64,000 nt of DNA from Flagellimonas marinaquae (lineage in GTDB: Bacteria; Bacteroidota; Bacteroidia; Flavobacteriales; Flavobacteriaceae): assembly GCF_003992675.1 (NCBI RefSeq), contig NZ_RZMZ01000013.1:62001-126000 (forward strand). The letters run 5' to 3'. The notes under the pieces were generated by a model. It made no database searches. It was given only the letters and a program-made list of their open reading frames with translations, and was not told where the DNA came from. Position 1 is the first letter of the stretch. Every line of letters starts with the position of its first letter. Positions 8,510 through 17,727 of this stretch are shown here, piece by piece. The position numbers and the translations under genes are program-made.

Positions 8510-9410
8510 ATTTGCTTCGTCATTTCGAAATGAGGCACGAAGTGACGATTGAGAATCAGTTTGAGAAACTCAAATTCAAGTGTCAAGTTCAAGGTTTAAG
8601 GTTTAAGTAAAAAAATAGTTTTTGGGAAATTCTCACCAAACCGATGCCAGCTAACCATCCTGAATGTCTCACGTCATTTCGACATGAGGCACGAAGTGAC
8701 GATGGAGAAATCTGACGGAAAAACTCAAATTCAAGCACCAATTTCAAAAAACTGTCTTCTTGGGTCTTGGTTCTTAGCTCTCCAATGAACTAGGCTGTCA
8801 TTCCGCACGGTTGCTTAGCCGTCATTCCGAACTTGTTTCGGAATCCCATCTGAGTGAGACGCTGAAACAAATTCAGCATGACGGTAAGAGGTCATTTCGA
8901 CATGAGACACGAAGTGACGATGGAGAAATCTGATAGAAAAGCTCAAGTTCAAGTATCAAGTTCAAATAACTGCGCTCTTAGGTCTTGGTTCTTGGCTCAC
9001 CACTGAACAAGGTTCTCGATACATTTTTTGCCTCTTTTTTTACAAAAACCGCCAAAAAATACAAGAACTACACACTATCTTACAAAATCAACAACTGCCA
9101 ACTGCTGACTGACTTCCGACTTCCGACTTCCGACTTCCGACTTCCAATAGATTTCTCGACTGCCCCCTCGACTGATTTCGACTTCGCTCAATGACCATCG
9201 CTCGGGGCGACAGCTCGAAATGACCAAGAACACTATTTGTGCTAATTCGTGAAATGAGTGTCAACTGCATACTGCCAACTGAATCCTGACTTCCGACTTC
9301 TGACTTCGAACTCCCCACCTTCGCTTCACAAACTCGATGTAACATCCTAATCTCACCAAGCTCACACAAGTTCAACCTCATCAAAACAAACCCAAAAAAA
9401 CATTTTCAGT
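8510..9410. repeat. repeat-rich intergenic region (about 0.9 kb)
   Basis: No believable gene is present. The region is built from degenerate copies of a few units. GTCATTTCGAYATGAGRCACG with AAGTGACGATKGAGAA occurs at about 8519, 8672 and 8890. The copies at 8672-8787 and 8890-9012 are followed by matching text (tcaagttcaa..., then ggtcttggttctt), so they are a diverged duplication of about 115-120 bases. Other units are TTCGACTTCGCTCAATGACC near 9177 and CAACTGCCAACTG near 9090 and 9270. The spacing and palindromic arms fit dispersed repeats of flavobacterial chromosomes rather than an insertion sequence. Confidence 0.7.
9111..9145. repeat. five tandem copies of the 7-mer GACTTCC
   Basis: Five perfect head-to-tail copies of GACTTCC fill this stretch. 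A degenerate relative (GACTTCCGACTTCTGACTTCG) lies near 9290. The number of copies is likely variable between strains. Confidence 0.85.
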
Positions 9411-9426
9411 AAACCTTTTCGCGGTT

Positions 9427-9434
9427 TATCTTTG
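9427..9434 (+). promoter_or_regulatory. mfd -7 promoter box
   Basis: TATCTTTG is a perfect TAnnTTTG element, 17 bases before the mfd TTG start. This short leader supports the TTG at 9452 as the true start. The -33 region (about 9403-9408) is T-rich but lacks a clear TTG. Confidence 0.55.
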
Positions 9435-9451
9435 CCGCAAAGTTTTTTGGA

Positions 9452-12400
9452 TTGACCAAAACCCCGATTTCACAACTTTTTGAACAGTCTCCCCAACTTG
9501 GGAAACTGAGGGAGATTATTGCCCAACCTGTCACTTCGAGCGCAGTCGAGAAGTCATCGGCTTCACGAAAAATCAACATCAAAGGACTAGTCGGTTCTTC
9601 CCTTTCCTTTGTAATCGCTGAAGCTTTCAAGTCTGCCGAATCGCCATTCTTGTTGATTTTGAACGACAAGGAAGAGGCTGCTTATCTTTTGAATGATTTG
9701 GAGCAGTTGATCGGAGAAAAAGATGTGCTTTTTTATCCGGGAAGCTACCGAAGACCGTATCAAATTGAAGAAACGGACAATGCCAATGTACTCCTTCGTG
9801 CAGAGGTATTGAACCGCATCAATTCCAGAAAGAAACCGGCAATAATCGTTACGTATCCCGATGCCCTTTTTGAGAAAGTGGTGACCAGAAAGGAACTGGA
9901 CAAAAACACCCAAAAAATAAAATTGGGCGATGAAATCTCGTTGGATTTTTTAAACGAAGTGCTGTTTGAATACCAGTTTAAACGGGTGGATTTTGTGACC
10001 GAACCCGGGGAGTTTTCTGTTCGTGGGGGTATTGTGGATGTCTTTTCCTTCTCTCACGATGAACCTTATCGTATCGAGTTTTTCGGGGATGAAGTGGACA
10101 GCATTCGAACTTTTGATGTGGAAACCCAGCTTTCCACCGACAAAGTGAAGAAAATTACCATCATACCCAATGTGGAAAACAAGTTTACCGAGGAAACACG
10201 GGAAAGCTTCTTAAAATATATTTCGGCCAATACCGTAGTCTTTGCAAAAAACCCTGCGCTCATCTACGACCGAATTGATTCCTTTTTTGAAAAAGCTGAG
10301 GAGAGTTTTGCCAAGTTGAGTCAAGAGATCAAACACGCGAAACCGAAGGAACTGTTTTTGGATTCAGCTTTGTTGAAAGAGCAGTTGAAGGATTATTTAT
10401 GTTTTGAGATTGGGGCTTCGACTCCGCTCAGCCACCAAAATACAGGAGAAATGGTCACTGAGCGGAGTCGAAGTGAAATCATCCAATTCAACACCAAACC
10501 CCAGCCAGCTTTCAACAAAAAATTTGACCTGCTTATTGAAAATCTCAATGACAATCGGGATGCAGGTTACAGCAATTATATTTTTTGTTCCACCGAGCAA
10601 CAGGCTAAACGCTTTCACGACATTTTTGATGAAGTGGACGAAACGGTGCACTACCAGACCATCATTTTTCCGTTGTACCAAGGTTTTGTGGACCAAAACC
10701 TAAAGATTGCTTGCTATACGGACCACCAAATTTTTGAGCGGTACCACAAATTTCATCTGAAGAATGGCTACGCCAAAAAGCAGGCCATCACACTGAAGGA
10801 ACTCAACAAGCTGGAAATCGGTGATTATGTTACGCATATAGATCATGGTATAGGCAAGTTTGGTGGTTTGCAGAAGATTGATGTGGAGGGCAAAAAGCAG
10901 GAAGCCATCAAACTGATCTATGGTGACCGTGATATCCTCTACGTCAGCATCCATTCGCTTCATAAAATTTCCAAATACAACGGTAAGGACGGGGCGCCTC
11001 CCAAAATATACAAACTGGGTTCGGCGGCTTGGAAAAAACTCAAGCAAAAGACCAAGGCCAGGGTCAAAAAGATTGCCTTCGACCTTATAAAAGTCTATGC
11101 CAAACGGCGATTGGAAAAAGGATTTCAATATGCGCCGGACAGCTATTTACAACACGAGCTCGAAGCCTCTTTCTTGTACGAAGACACGCCGGATCAAGAA
11201 AAAAGCACCCAGGACGTCAAGAAGGATATGGAGAGTGAGCGTCCGATGGACCGACTCATCTGTGGCGATGTAGGCTTTGGAAAAACAGAGGTCGCCATCA
11301 GGGCAGCATTCAAGGCTGTGGACAACGGCAAACAGGTGGCTATTTTGGTTCCCACCACGATTTTGGCTTTTCAGCATCATAGAACATTTTCCGAACGATT
11401 GAAAGAAATGCCGGTAACCGTGGATTACCTCAACCGGTTTAGAACAGCAAAGGAGAAAAAGGAGACCCTAGAAAATCTGGAAAGTGGCAAAGTGGATATC
11501 ATTATTGGAACACACCAGTTGGTCAACAAGAATGTAAAGTTCAAGGATTTGGGCTTGCTCATTGTGGACGAGGAACAGAAATTCGGGGTTTCCGTAAAAG
11601 AAAAACTGCGTTCCATCAAAGAAAATGTGGATGTGCTTACACTGACCGCCACCCCCATTCCAAGGACGTTACAGTTTAGTTTGATGGCCGCTCGTGACCT
11701 CTCTGTCATCAATACGCCGCCACCGAACCGCTATCCCATCGAAAGCCATGTGATTCGATTGAACGAAGAAATTATCCGCGATGCGATATCCTACGAAATC
11801 CAACGGGGCGGACAGGTGTTCTTCATTCACAATCGTATTGAAAACATCAAAGAGGTCGCTGGAATGCTCCAACGCTTGGTGCCAGATGCCAAAATAGGGA
11901 TAGGACATGGCCAAATGGAGGGCAAAAAACTGGAAACCTTGATGCTTTCCTTTATGAACGGCGAGTTTGATGTGTTGGTTTCAACCACCATCATTGAAAG
12001 TGGTTTGGACGTGACCAACGCCAATACCATTTTCATTCACAATGCCAACAATTTCGGATTGAGTGATCTTCACCAGATGCGTGGACGTGTTGGCCGAAGC
12101 AACAAAAAAGCGTTCTGTTATTTTATCACGCCACCTTATGAAGTAATGACCCCCGAAGCCCGAAAACGTATCGAAGCTTTGGAACAATTCACCGAGCTGG
12201 GCAGTGGTTTCAATATTGCGATGAAGGATTTGGAAATTCGTGGTGCCGGTGACTTATTGGGAGGTGAGCAGAGTGGGTTCATTAATGAAATCGGATTTGA
12301 GACCTATCAAAAAATACTGTCCGAAGCCATTGAGGAACTCAAAGAAAACGAGTTCAAAGAATTGTATGATGAAGTTGAGGGCGATAAGGAAAAAGTATAT

Positions 12401-12886
12401 GTGAAAGAGATGCAGTTGGACACCGATTTTGAACTGCTCTTCCCAGATGACTACATTAATAATATTACAGAGCGACTCAACCTGTACACTCAACTGAATG
12501 AGGTAGCGGATGAAGAGGGACTTCAAAAATTCGAGGCACAACTGGTAGATAGGTTTGGAGAATTACCCGAACAAGCGGCAGACTTACTGAACTCCGTTCG
12601 TATTAAATGGATTGCCACCCACATTGGTCTGGAAAAGGTCATCATGAAAAAGGGCAAATTTATCGGTTACTTTATTGCGGACCAGCAATCCAGTTTTTAC
12701 CAAAGTCCCGTGTTTACCCAAGTGCTGCAATATGTACAGAGCCATCCCCAACAGGCCAAGCTCAAGGAAAAACAGACCCGAACTGGGTTACGGTTACTGT
12801 TGACGTTTGACAGGATTACGAGTGTGGACAAAGCGTTGAAGGTTTTGGGGCCTTTTACGCCACAAGAGCAAAATGTTTCTGTTTAA
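9452..12886 (+). CDS. mfd: transcription-repair coupling factor Mfd
   Basis: The 1144-residue protein displaces stalled RNA polymerase and recruits UvrA to damage. In order it has UvrB-like N-terminal domains (about 1-320), the RNA-polymerase-interacting domain (about 450-550), a helicase with Walker A GDVGFGKTE near residue 608, DEEQKFGV near 707 and QMRGRVGRS near 875, then the TRCF C-terminal domain. The start is a TTG placed just after the promoter, and the reading MTKTPISQLFEQSPQLGK fits the family N-terminus. Two stretches are unlike the family: about residues 27-35 (VTSSAVEKS) and about 322-341 (STPLSHQN...VTERSRSE), both encoded by repeat elements. Confidence 0.96.
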   Translation: MTKTPISQLFEQSPQLGKLREIIAQPVTSSAVEKSSASRKINIKGLVGSSLSFVIAEAFKSAESPFLLILNDKEEAAYLLNDLEQLIGEKDVLFYPGSYRRPYQIEETDNANVLLRAEVLNRINSRKKPAIIVTYPDALFEKVVTRKELDKNTQKIKLGDEISLDFLNEVLFEYQFKRVDFVTEPGEFSVRGGIVDVFSFSHDEPYRIEFFGDEVDSIRTFDVETQLSTDKVKKITIIPNVENKFTEETRESFLKYISANTVVFAKNPALIYDRIDSFFEKAEESFAKLSQEIKHAKPKELFLDSALLKEQLKDYLCFEIGASTPLSHQNTGEMVTERSRSEIIQFNTKPQPAFNKKFDLLIENLNDNRDAGYSNYIFCSTEQQAKRFHDIFDEVDETVHYQTIIFPLYQGFVDQNLKIACYTDHQIFERYHKFHLKNGYAKKQAITLKELNKLEIGDYVTHIDHGIGKFGGLQKIDVEGKKQEAIKLIYGDRDILYVSIHSLHKISKYNGKDGAPPKIYKLGSAAWKKLKQKTKARVKKIAFDLIKVYAKRRLEKGFQYAPDSYLQHELEASFLYEDTPDQEKSTQDVKKDMESERPMDRLICGDVGFGKTEVAIRAAFKAVDNGKQVAILVPTTILAFQHHRTFSERLKEMPVTVDYLNRFRTAKEKKETLENLESGKVDIIIGTHQLVNKNVKFKDLGLLIVDEEQKFGVSVKEKLRSIKENVDVLTLTATPIPRTLQFSLMAARDLSVINTPPPNRYPIESHVIRLNEEIIRDAISYEIQRGGQVFFIHNRIENIKEVAGMLQRLVPDAKIGIGHGQMEGKKLETLMLSFMNGEFDVLVSTTIIESGLDVTNANTIFIHNANNFGLSDLHQMRGRVGRSNKKAFCYFITPPYEVMTPEARKRIEALEQFTELGSGFNIAMKDLEIRGAGDLLGGEQSGFINEIGFETYQKILSEAIEELKENEFKELYDEVEGDKEKVYVKEMQLDTDFELLFPDDYINNITERLNLYTQLNEVADEEGLQKFEAQLVDRFGELPEQAADLLNSVRIKWIATHIGLEKVIMKKGKFIGYFIADQQSSFYQSPVFTQVLQYVQSHPQQAKLKEKQTRTGLRLLLTFDRITSVDKALKVLGPFTPQEQNVSV
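9532..9554. repeat. short palindromic repeat in frame near the mfd start
   Basis: CACTTCGAGCGCAGTCGAGA and the next bases form an imperfect palindrome (ACTTC...GAAGT) of the same family as the copy at 10416-10473. It is read in frame as part of VTSSAVEKSSA at about residues 27-37 of Mfd. Confidence 0.55.
10416..10473. repeat. 16-base inverted repeat in frame within mfd
   Basis: Arms CTTCGACTCCGCTCAG (10416-10431) and CTGAGCGGAGTCGAAG (10458-10473) are perfect inverted complements separated by 26 bases. The element is translated as about residues 322-341 of Mfd, between the UvrB-like domains and the polymerase-binding domain. The same VTERSRS peptide appears in the ligase at 4514-4534. Confidence 0.8.
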
Positions 12887-13095
12887 AACTCGCCATACTG
12901 AATTTATTTTTGCATCTCATTATTAGATATTTAAGATTCTTCGCTTCGCTTCGAATGACACCAATTATGATTTGTGAAGATTCGTGTAAATCGTGTCATT
13001 TTTAATTGCACAACAATATCAAAACATATGAGACCCTGAAACCTGCCTTTGCTGGCAGGCAGGCAAGTTCAGGGTGACGGACTATTACTTACTAA
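12887..13095. repeat. spacer with palindromic repeat between mfd and the serine hydrolase
   Basis: No gene. A nested palindrome at 13033-13075 has outer arms ACCCTGAA/TTCAGGGT and inner arms CCTGCC/GGCAGG. It is a copy of the unit at 7691-7726 and sits between two convergent genes, where it could act as a bidirectional transcript end, though it lacks a T run. CTTCGCTTCGCTTCGAATGAC near 12939 is another repeat fragment. Confidence 0.65.
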
Positions 13096-14253
13096 TTAAA
13101 AAACCTCATACACCTGCTTTACAAACTCCCCAATTTTTGAAGGTTCCAGCCAGCGCGTTACAATGACCAATCCACTTTTTTGGTCCACCACGATAAAGTT
13201 ACCTCCAAAACCAGCGGCGTAAAACACATGTTCGGGAACACCGTCCCAGTGGCGGTCACCCTGTTGGTTCAACCACCACATATAGCCATAGTTCACATTG
13301 GGTATGGAAGGCGTAGTGGCCTTTTTGATCCAATCTTCGCTAATGAGCTGTTCGTTTCCCCATTTTCCGTTGTTCAAAAACAACATACCAAATCGGGCCA
13401 TATCCTCTGTGGAGATAAAAAGTCCAGCTCCCGAATGTCCGCCACCGGTCACGGATTTCATCTGTATTCCATCTACCACGGTCCAAGCATTCTCGTAACC
13501 AAACCATCGCCATGAGGTTGTTGCTCCAATTTTATCCATTATCTCTTCCTTGAGCACCATGGGCACTGGTTTTCTCCACACATGGGTAAGCGCATAAGCA
13601 AGCACGTTGACGCGAACGTCGTTGTACTCCATTACGGTGCCAGGTTCGTTGAGCTTTCGGAATTTCCAATCGTCCAGACCACCTTCACTCGGTGGACGGT
13701 CTGCCCAATCCTTGCCGCCCCACAATTCTCCGGACCAGTCAGAATTTTGTTGCAATAGGTGTTCCCAGGTTATTTTGGAGTTGTGCGCTCCATCAAAAGT
13801 GCCATCCCAAATGTAGTCCCCCACTTTGTCCTTGGTATCCTTTATCAAACCATGATCTTCGGCAAGTCCAGCGACAGTAGATAGAAAACTTTTGGTAACG
13901 CTGAAAGTCATGTCCACACGTTGGGTATCGCCCCAAGAAGCCAGCACATAGCCATTTTTTAGAATCATCCCTGCAGGACCGCCTCTTTTCTTGGTAGGCC
14001 CCAAAATTTGATGAAAAGGTTCGCGTTTGAAGCCTTCCAATATGGCAATCCGCAAGTCCCGAGACCCCGAATATTCATTCGCATTGGCAAACGCTACAGC
14101 TTCATCTAGTGCTGATTGATCATATTTAAATTGATTCTTTTCCGCTGTTTTCCATGTTGCGTAGCGCTCTGGAAAATTGATTTGTTGTGCGTTGGCGGCT
14201 ACCGTTGTAAAGAATGCAGCGAGTAGTATAACTGCAACTACTATTTTTTTCAT
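13096..14253 (-). CDS. secreted serine hydrolase, class C beta-lactamase family
   Basis: From the ATG at 14253 the protein has 385 residues and begins with a signal peptide (MKKIVVAVILLAAFFTTVAA, cut before QQI). SVTKS at about residue 115 is the Ser-x-x-Lys nucleophile motif and the Tyr of EYNDVRVN near residue 210 is the second catalytic motif. It is exported, likely to the periplasm, and could be an esterase, D-aminopeptidase or penicillin-binding-like enzyme; the substrate is unknown. An upstream in-frame ATG at 14313 would add 20 residues before the signal peptide and is less likely. Confidence 0.85.
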   Translation of the reverse strand: MKKIVVAVILLAAFFTTVAANAQQINFPERYATWKTAEKNQFKYDQSALDEAVAFANANEYSGSRDLRIAILEGFKREPFHQILGPTKKRGGPAGMILKNGYVLASWGDTQRVDMTFSVTKSFLSTVAGLAEDHGLIKDTKDKVGDYIWDGTFDGAHNSKITWEHLLQQNSDWSGELWGGKDWADRPPSEGGLDDWKFRKLNEPGTVMEYNDVRVNVLAYALTHVWRKPVPMVLKEEIMDKIGATTSWRWFGYENAWTVVDGIQMKSVTGGGHSGAGLFISTEDMARFGMLFLNNGKWGNEQLISEDWIKKATTPSIPNVNYGYMWWLNQQGDRHWDGVPEHVFYAAGFGGNFIVVDQKSGLVIVTRWLEPSKIGEFVKQVYEVF

Positions 14254-14426
14254 GCTTTCGGAGGTTTGGTTTAGAAGAGAAAGGTAATGATTGTTGGGGA
14301 ATTTATTATCCACGACAACGCTCAGGATAGTCTAGATTACTATTTTTTGGGATAAGATTCCGTGTTATGTACGGAATAACAATTACCTCTAACTAGTCAT
14401 TTCGACAGAGCGGAGCGACGAAAAAC

Positions 14427-16409
14427 CTAAAACCGCTTTTTGTGAACCTGTTCTCCATTTTTATCATAGTACCGCCAAGTGCCTACCTGGACATCATCTC
14501 GAAAGCGACCCCTGATCTTTCGGGTGCCATCGGGATAAAATTCTTCGTAACGGCCATGCTTTAAGCCATCCTTTAGGTCCACTTCAAACCTAGTGTTCCC
14601 GTTGGTGTACTGTTTACCAAACGATTTGGCATTCAAGTCAGTGGGATAAATAGGCTTCAAATCAAAAACAGCATCGGTGATCTCCGTTGAAGCCGAAGCT
14701 TGCTTTTTTGGAATTGCTTTATTGACAGATGTTGACGTTTTAAACGTCCTCTTAACCTCATCCACATTCCGATAGTTCAATACCAAACGACTTTCAAACA
14801 AATCGTCTTCCGGTGATAATTGTAGTCCTACCTGCGGAAAACAGATGATAAAATCCTTGTTCTTGAGCATTTTTTGCTTTGTTGGGGCATCAGCCAACGC
14901 ATACATATTATCAAAAAGCAAAGGCACATTACTATACACAAACACCGAGGACTCTGAATCGAACCTTTCATCAAAACTTTTGAACTCCTCTGAAGTCGCA
15001 AGGATATCGCCTTCCGAAACTTTATCAATAATACCCTTAAGGGTATTGGGGCTATCACTAAAAATGACAAAGTCATCAATTTGGGTGAAGTAGGGTTTGT
15101 CAAACTCATCAAACCTACCGCCCAAAAGCATTTTAAAAAACCCTTTGATGGAAAGAAAATTGATTTCGTAATCCTTGTAATTGACCGCTTTGAATTTGAC
15201 AGGTGTTTTTTTGCGGATCTGCTCTACCACAAAATCCAGATTGGTCTTGGCAGCTTCAGCATCATTGGCCTTGAGCACCAGCGCAACATCATTCTTGCCC
15301 TTATTTATGTGCGATTGAATTTGAAGCACGGCAATTTCATCCCCTATCCAGCTTACAAAATGTTCCTTTATATCGATTTTCAGGAATTTCTCCATCTTGG
15401 CGATACTTGTTTGGTAACTCTCGAACTGCTCAGGGTCGTTCTGCTGGACGCTTTCGAAATTTTTGTAGAACTCAGCGAAGCTATCAAACCCATAACTGAT
15501 GTATAGGGCCGTACTATTGGGAGCCACTTCGGGAACAGAACGTTTGGCCGTGCCCGATTTTTGCAATGCCTCCAGATAATATTCGTTCACGCCGCTGATG
15601 TTGGTATATCCATTGGCCGTTAGGCTACTGTTTTCATCCAAATCAAAATAGAAACCGGAGAACAGGAAGTTTTCACTTACCCGTTTTACCCAATCCGAAG
15701 GGCGGTCCGAATACATTTGAACATAATCATCAAAATAATGGTACTGCACATACATACGGAACAAATCCTCATGTCCCACCTTTTGATTGATTTCCAAAAA
15801 GTTAAGGTTACGCCCCAATACAGGTTCCATATATTGATCAATCGAAGCCTCCACCAAGGTATGGGTATAGGAGGCCACCAACTGGTTTTTGATAAAGGCC
15901 AAATACATGGTCTCCTTACTTTCCCGGTCGTGCACTTCCAAAATCTCCTGTTCGTGATAGGTCCGCTTGCTCAACACATAACCATCATCCAACAAGGTAT
16001 TCAGATAGGTTTTGAGCAGTTGTAGTTTGGCAATTCGCTTCAAATCCAACACATAAAATATTCCATAGTCCTTTGGCGAAATCATATGGATGGAGATGAA
16101 CAGGGAACGATTGTCGAAAAACTCGAACAGTTTATGGTTGTTGTTGAAAATCGTATCTACCCGTTGGATGTTCTCGGTGAGGTCTGAAAAATAAGCGTTC
16201 TTTTTAAGGTGGCGCCACCCCTCGCTCTTGCTGATTTGTTCCCAACTCTCTACGGGCTGTTCCGATTCAATAATGAAAACCGCATCTTTGGGAATCAGGT
16301 AAATGGACTGTAGATTGGTCTTTGGGGAAAGAATAAAAATGTAGGCCAGATAGCACAGATACAGTACGATCAGACCCAAAAAACCGAACAAAATCCTTTT
16401 TTTGGTCAT
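14427..16409 (-). CDS. membrane-anchored DUF3352-like protein with C-terminal MORN-type repeats
   Basis: The 660-residue protein begins with an uncleaved-looking anchor (about residues 5-27, FGFLGLIVLYLCYLAYIFIL) and continues as a long extracytoplasmic domain rich in beta and alpha segments, resembling DUF3352. The end (about 610-660) has two MORN/toxin-antitoxin-like units: HGRYEEFYPDGTRKIRGRF and GTWRYYDKNGEQV. The function is unknown; the membrane anchor and repeats suggest an envelope role. It is followed (upstream on the minus strand) by an ACT-like protein 74 bases away, but separate transcription is possible. Confidence 0.6.
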   Translation of the reverse strand: MTKKRILFGFLGLIVLYLCYLAYIFILSPKTNLQSIYLIPKDAVFIIESEQPVESWEQISKSEGWRHLKKNAYFSDLTENIQRVDTIFNNNHKLFEFFDNRSLFISIHMISPKDYGIFYVLDLKRIAKLQLLKTYLNTLLDDGYVLSKRTYHEQEILEVHDRESKETMYLAFIKNQLVASYTHTLVEASIDQYMEPVLGRNLNFLEINQKVGHEDLFRMYVQYHYFDDYVQMYSDRPSDWVKRVSENFLFSGFYFDLDENSSLTANGYTNISGVNEYYLEALQKSGTAKRSVPEVAPNSTALYISYGFDSFAEFYKNFESVQQNDPEQFESYQTSIAKMEKFLKIDIKEHFVSWIGDEIAVLQIQSHINKGKNDVALVLKANDAEAAKTNLDFVVEQIRKKTPVKFKAVNYKDYEINFLSIKGFFKMLLGGRFDEFDKPYFTQIDDFVIFSDSPNTLKGIIDKVSEGDILATSEEFKSFDERFDSESSVFVYSNVPLLFDNMYALADAPTKQKMLKNKDFIICFPQVGLQLSPEDDLFESRLVLNYRNVDEVKRTFKTSTSVNKAIPKKQASASTEITDAVFDLKPIYPTDLNAKSFGKQYTNGNTRFEVDLKDGLKHGRYEEFYPDGTRKIRGRFRDDVQVGTWRYYDKNGEQVHKKRF

Positions 16410-16483
16410 TTTTCAAAAAAGTGTCTTTTTCAAGAACGAAGAAGATCTCTTTTTAGTTTAGACCACCGAACTGGAAACTAATT

Positions 16484-17143
16484 TTAAAGTGATTTTAAAT
16501 CCTTGATGGTCTTGAAGGCAACATCTACCTGTTCGTCGTTCACCAGAATGGTAAACTCGTTGGTTGTGGAAATCACCTCATAGAGCACAATGCCCTCCCA
16601 AGCCAATCGCTGGAAAATGAAGTAATAGATTCCTGGCACCGATACGTTTTCAGCCGGGAGTTTTACCGTAATTGACGAGAGTCCTTCGGCCTTTTGGGTA
16701 CAGCGTTCCATTTTGAAGTATTTCTCCACTACCCCGTCCATCACATTGCTGATCACAATATTGATTTCGTTTACCCCTCTGGACGAAGTGTAGAAGACAT
16801 CCTGGTTGGCGTTTACTTCCTCCAACAATCTTGCCTGTTGCTCCAAAATCGTATCCGAAGCCAAAAAGGTATAATCGGTCAGGTTGGAACGCACCGTGAT
16901 TTCACCAATATTTTTAAGGACCTTCACAATTTTGTGGGTGGCCCTAAACTCCAAATCATCCGAAAGCCGTTTGAGAGCCATCACAATGGCACCGTCTTTT
17001 ACATCTTTTCCTAGTTCTTCGGCGATTTCAGGCTTTATTTGGCGAGATAAAGAGGTCAAATTAATGATTCCTTGCCCCAAGGCTGTTTGCAAAAAGGGCT
17101 TTTTCTTGATGTAATGCTCGACAACGGCAGATATTGTTTTCAT
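16484..17143 (-). CDS. ACT-domain-like regulatory protein
   Basis: The 219-residue cytoplasmic protein has an N-terminal helical part (about 1-90; LTSLSRQIKPEIAEELGK looks like a winged-helix-type DNA-binding or dimerisation segment). The C-terminal half (about 95-219) reads as two ACT-like units, the second being GIYYFIFQRLAWEGIVLYEV and FTILVNDEQVDVAF, similar to the regulatory end of aspartate kinases. It lacks a kinase domain. It may sense an amino acid, but no ligand or target is evident. It starts 54 bases downstream of the YraN gene on the same strand. Confidence 0.55.
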   Translation of the reverse strand: MKTISAVVEHYIKKKPFLQTALGQGIINLTSLSRQIKPEIAEELGKDVKDGAIVMALKRLSDDLEFRATHKIVKVLKNIGEITVRSNLTDYTFLASDTILEQQARLLEEVNANQDVFYTSSRGVNEINIVISNVMDGVVEKYFKMERCTQKAEGLSSITVKLPAENVSVPGIYYFIFQRLAWEGIVLYEVISTTNEFTILVNDEQVDVAFKTIKDLKSL

Positions 17144-17197
17144 GAATTGGCATGGTTTTTAACAAAAATAACATATTGTTATAAAACAAACAAATGG

Positions 17198-17557
17198 TTA
17201 GAAATGATAGAATGCATTTTCAATATGCTCAATATCAAAATGGTCAGCATGCTTGATCACGGTCACGATGTCGAACCTCACCTCGACATCGGCCTCCATT
17301 TCCTCCACAAAATGATTCGCTGCCATGGTCAACAACTTCACTTTTTTTGGGGTAATGACATGGGAAACATCTTCCAAAAATCCTTTGGTTCTCGACTTTA
17401 CCTCTATAATTACTAGGATATCCCCTTGCCTTGCGATAATATCAATTTCAGCCTTGAGATAACGGTAGTTTCGCTTTACTATATCATATCCTGAAGCCTT
17501 CAAATAATCGACTGCTTTTTGCTCTCCAAGCTTGCCAAATGTGTTATGATCACCCAT
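17198..17557 (-). CDS. YraN family (UPF0102) nuclease-like protein
   Basis: The 119-residue protein matches the YraN family in length and motifs. GKLGEQKAVDYLKASGYDIV (about residues 7-26), EIDIIARQGDILVIIEVKSR (about 37-56) carry the E...D...E-x-K pattern of the restriction-endonuclease/Holliday-junction-resolvase fold. The family is widespread but its biological role is still uncertain. It probably heads a short minus-strand operon with the ACT-like gene. Confidence 0.9.
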   Translation of the reverse strand: MGDHNTFGKLGEQKAVDYLKASGYDIVKRNYRYLKAEIDIIARQGDILVIIEVKSRTKGFLEDVSHVITPKKVKLLTMAANHFVEEMEADVEVRFDIVTVIKHADHFDIEHIENAFYHF

Positions 17558-17727
17558 AGAATTACTAAAATTCCAAAAATTTACTGCATTTCATCGAAAA
17601 ATTTGGTAGTTCATGGACTTTAGAACGTTAAGATTGTAATTTGTTGGCTCAATTGAACCACATCCAACATTAGCATAAACATATAGTTGCCCCAAAACTA
17701 TGTACCTAATTAACGCCAGACATTGCT

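Noticed and set aside
9111-9145. CRISPR-like array
   Set aside because: The tandem 7-mers have no spacers and no cas genes are nearby.
8985-9384. ORFs of 69 and 98 codons on both strands near 9.0-9.4 kb
   Set aside because: They consist of the translated repeat units (for example the SEVGSQ/SRKSEVGSQ repetition) and show no family features.
8510-9410. Insertion sequence or mobile element
   Set aside because: No transposase frame, no terminal inverted repeats with target duplication; only short dispersed palindromes.
12785-12799. GTTACGGTTAC in mfd as another operator
   Set aside because: It is a direct, not inverted, repeat and lies within a coding region.
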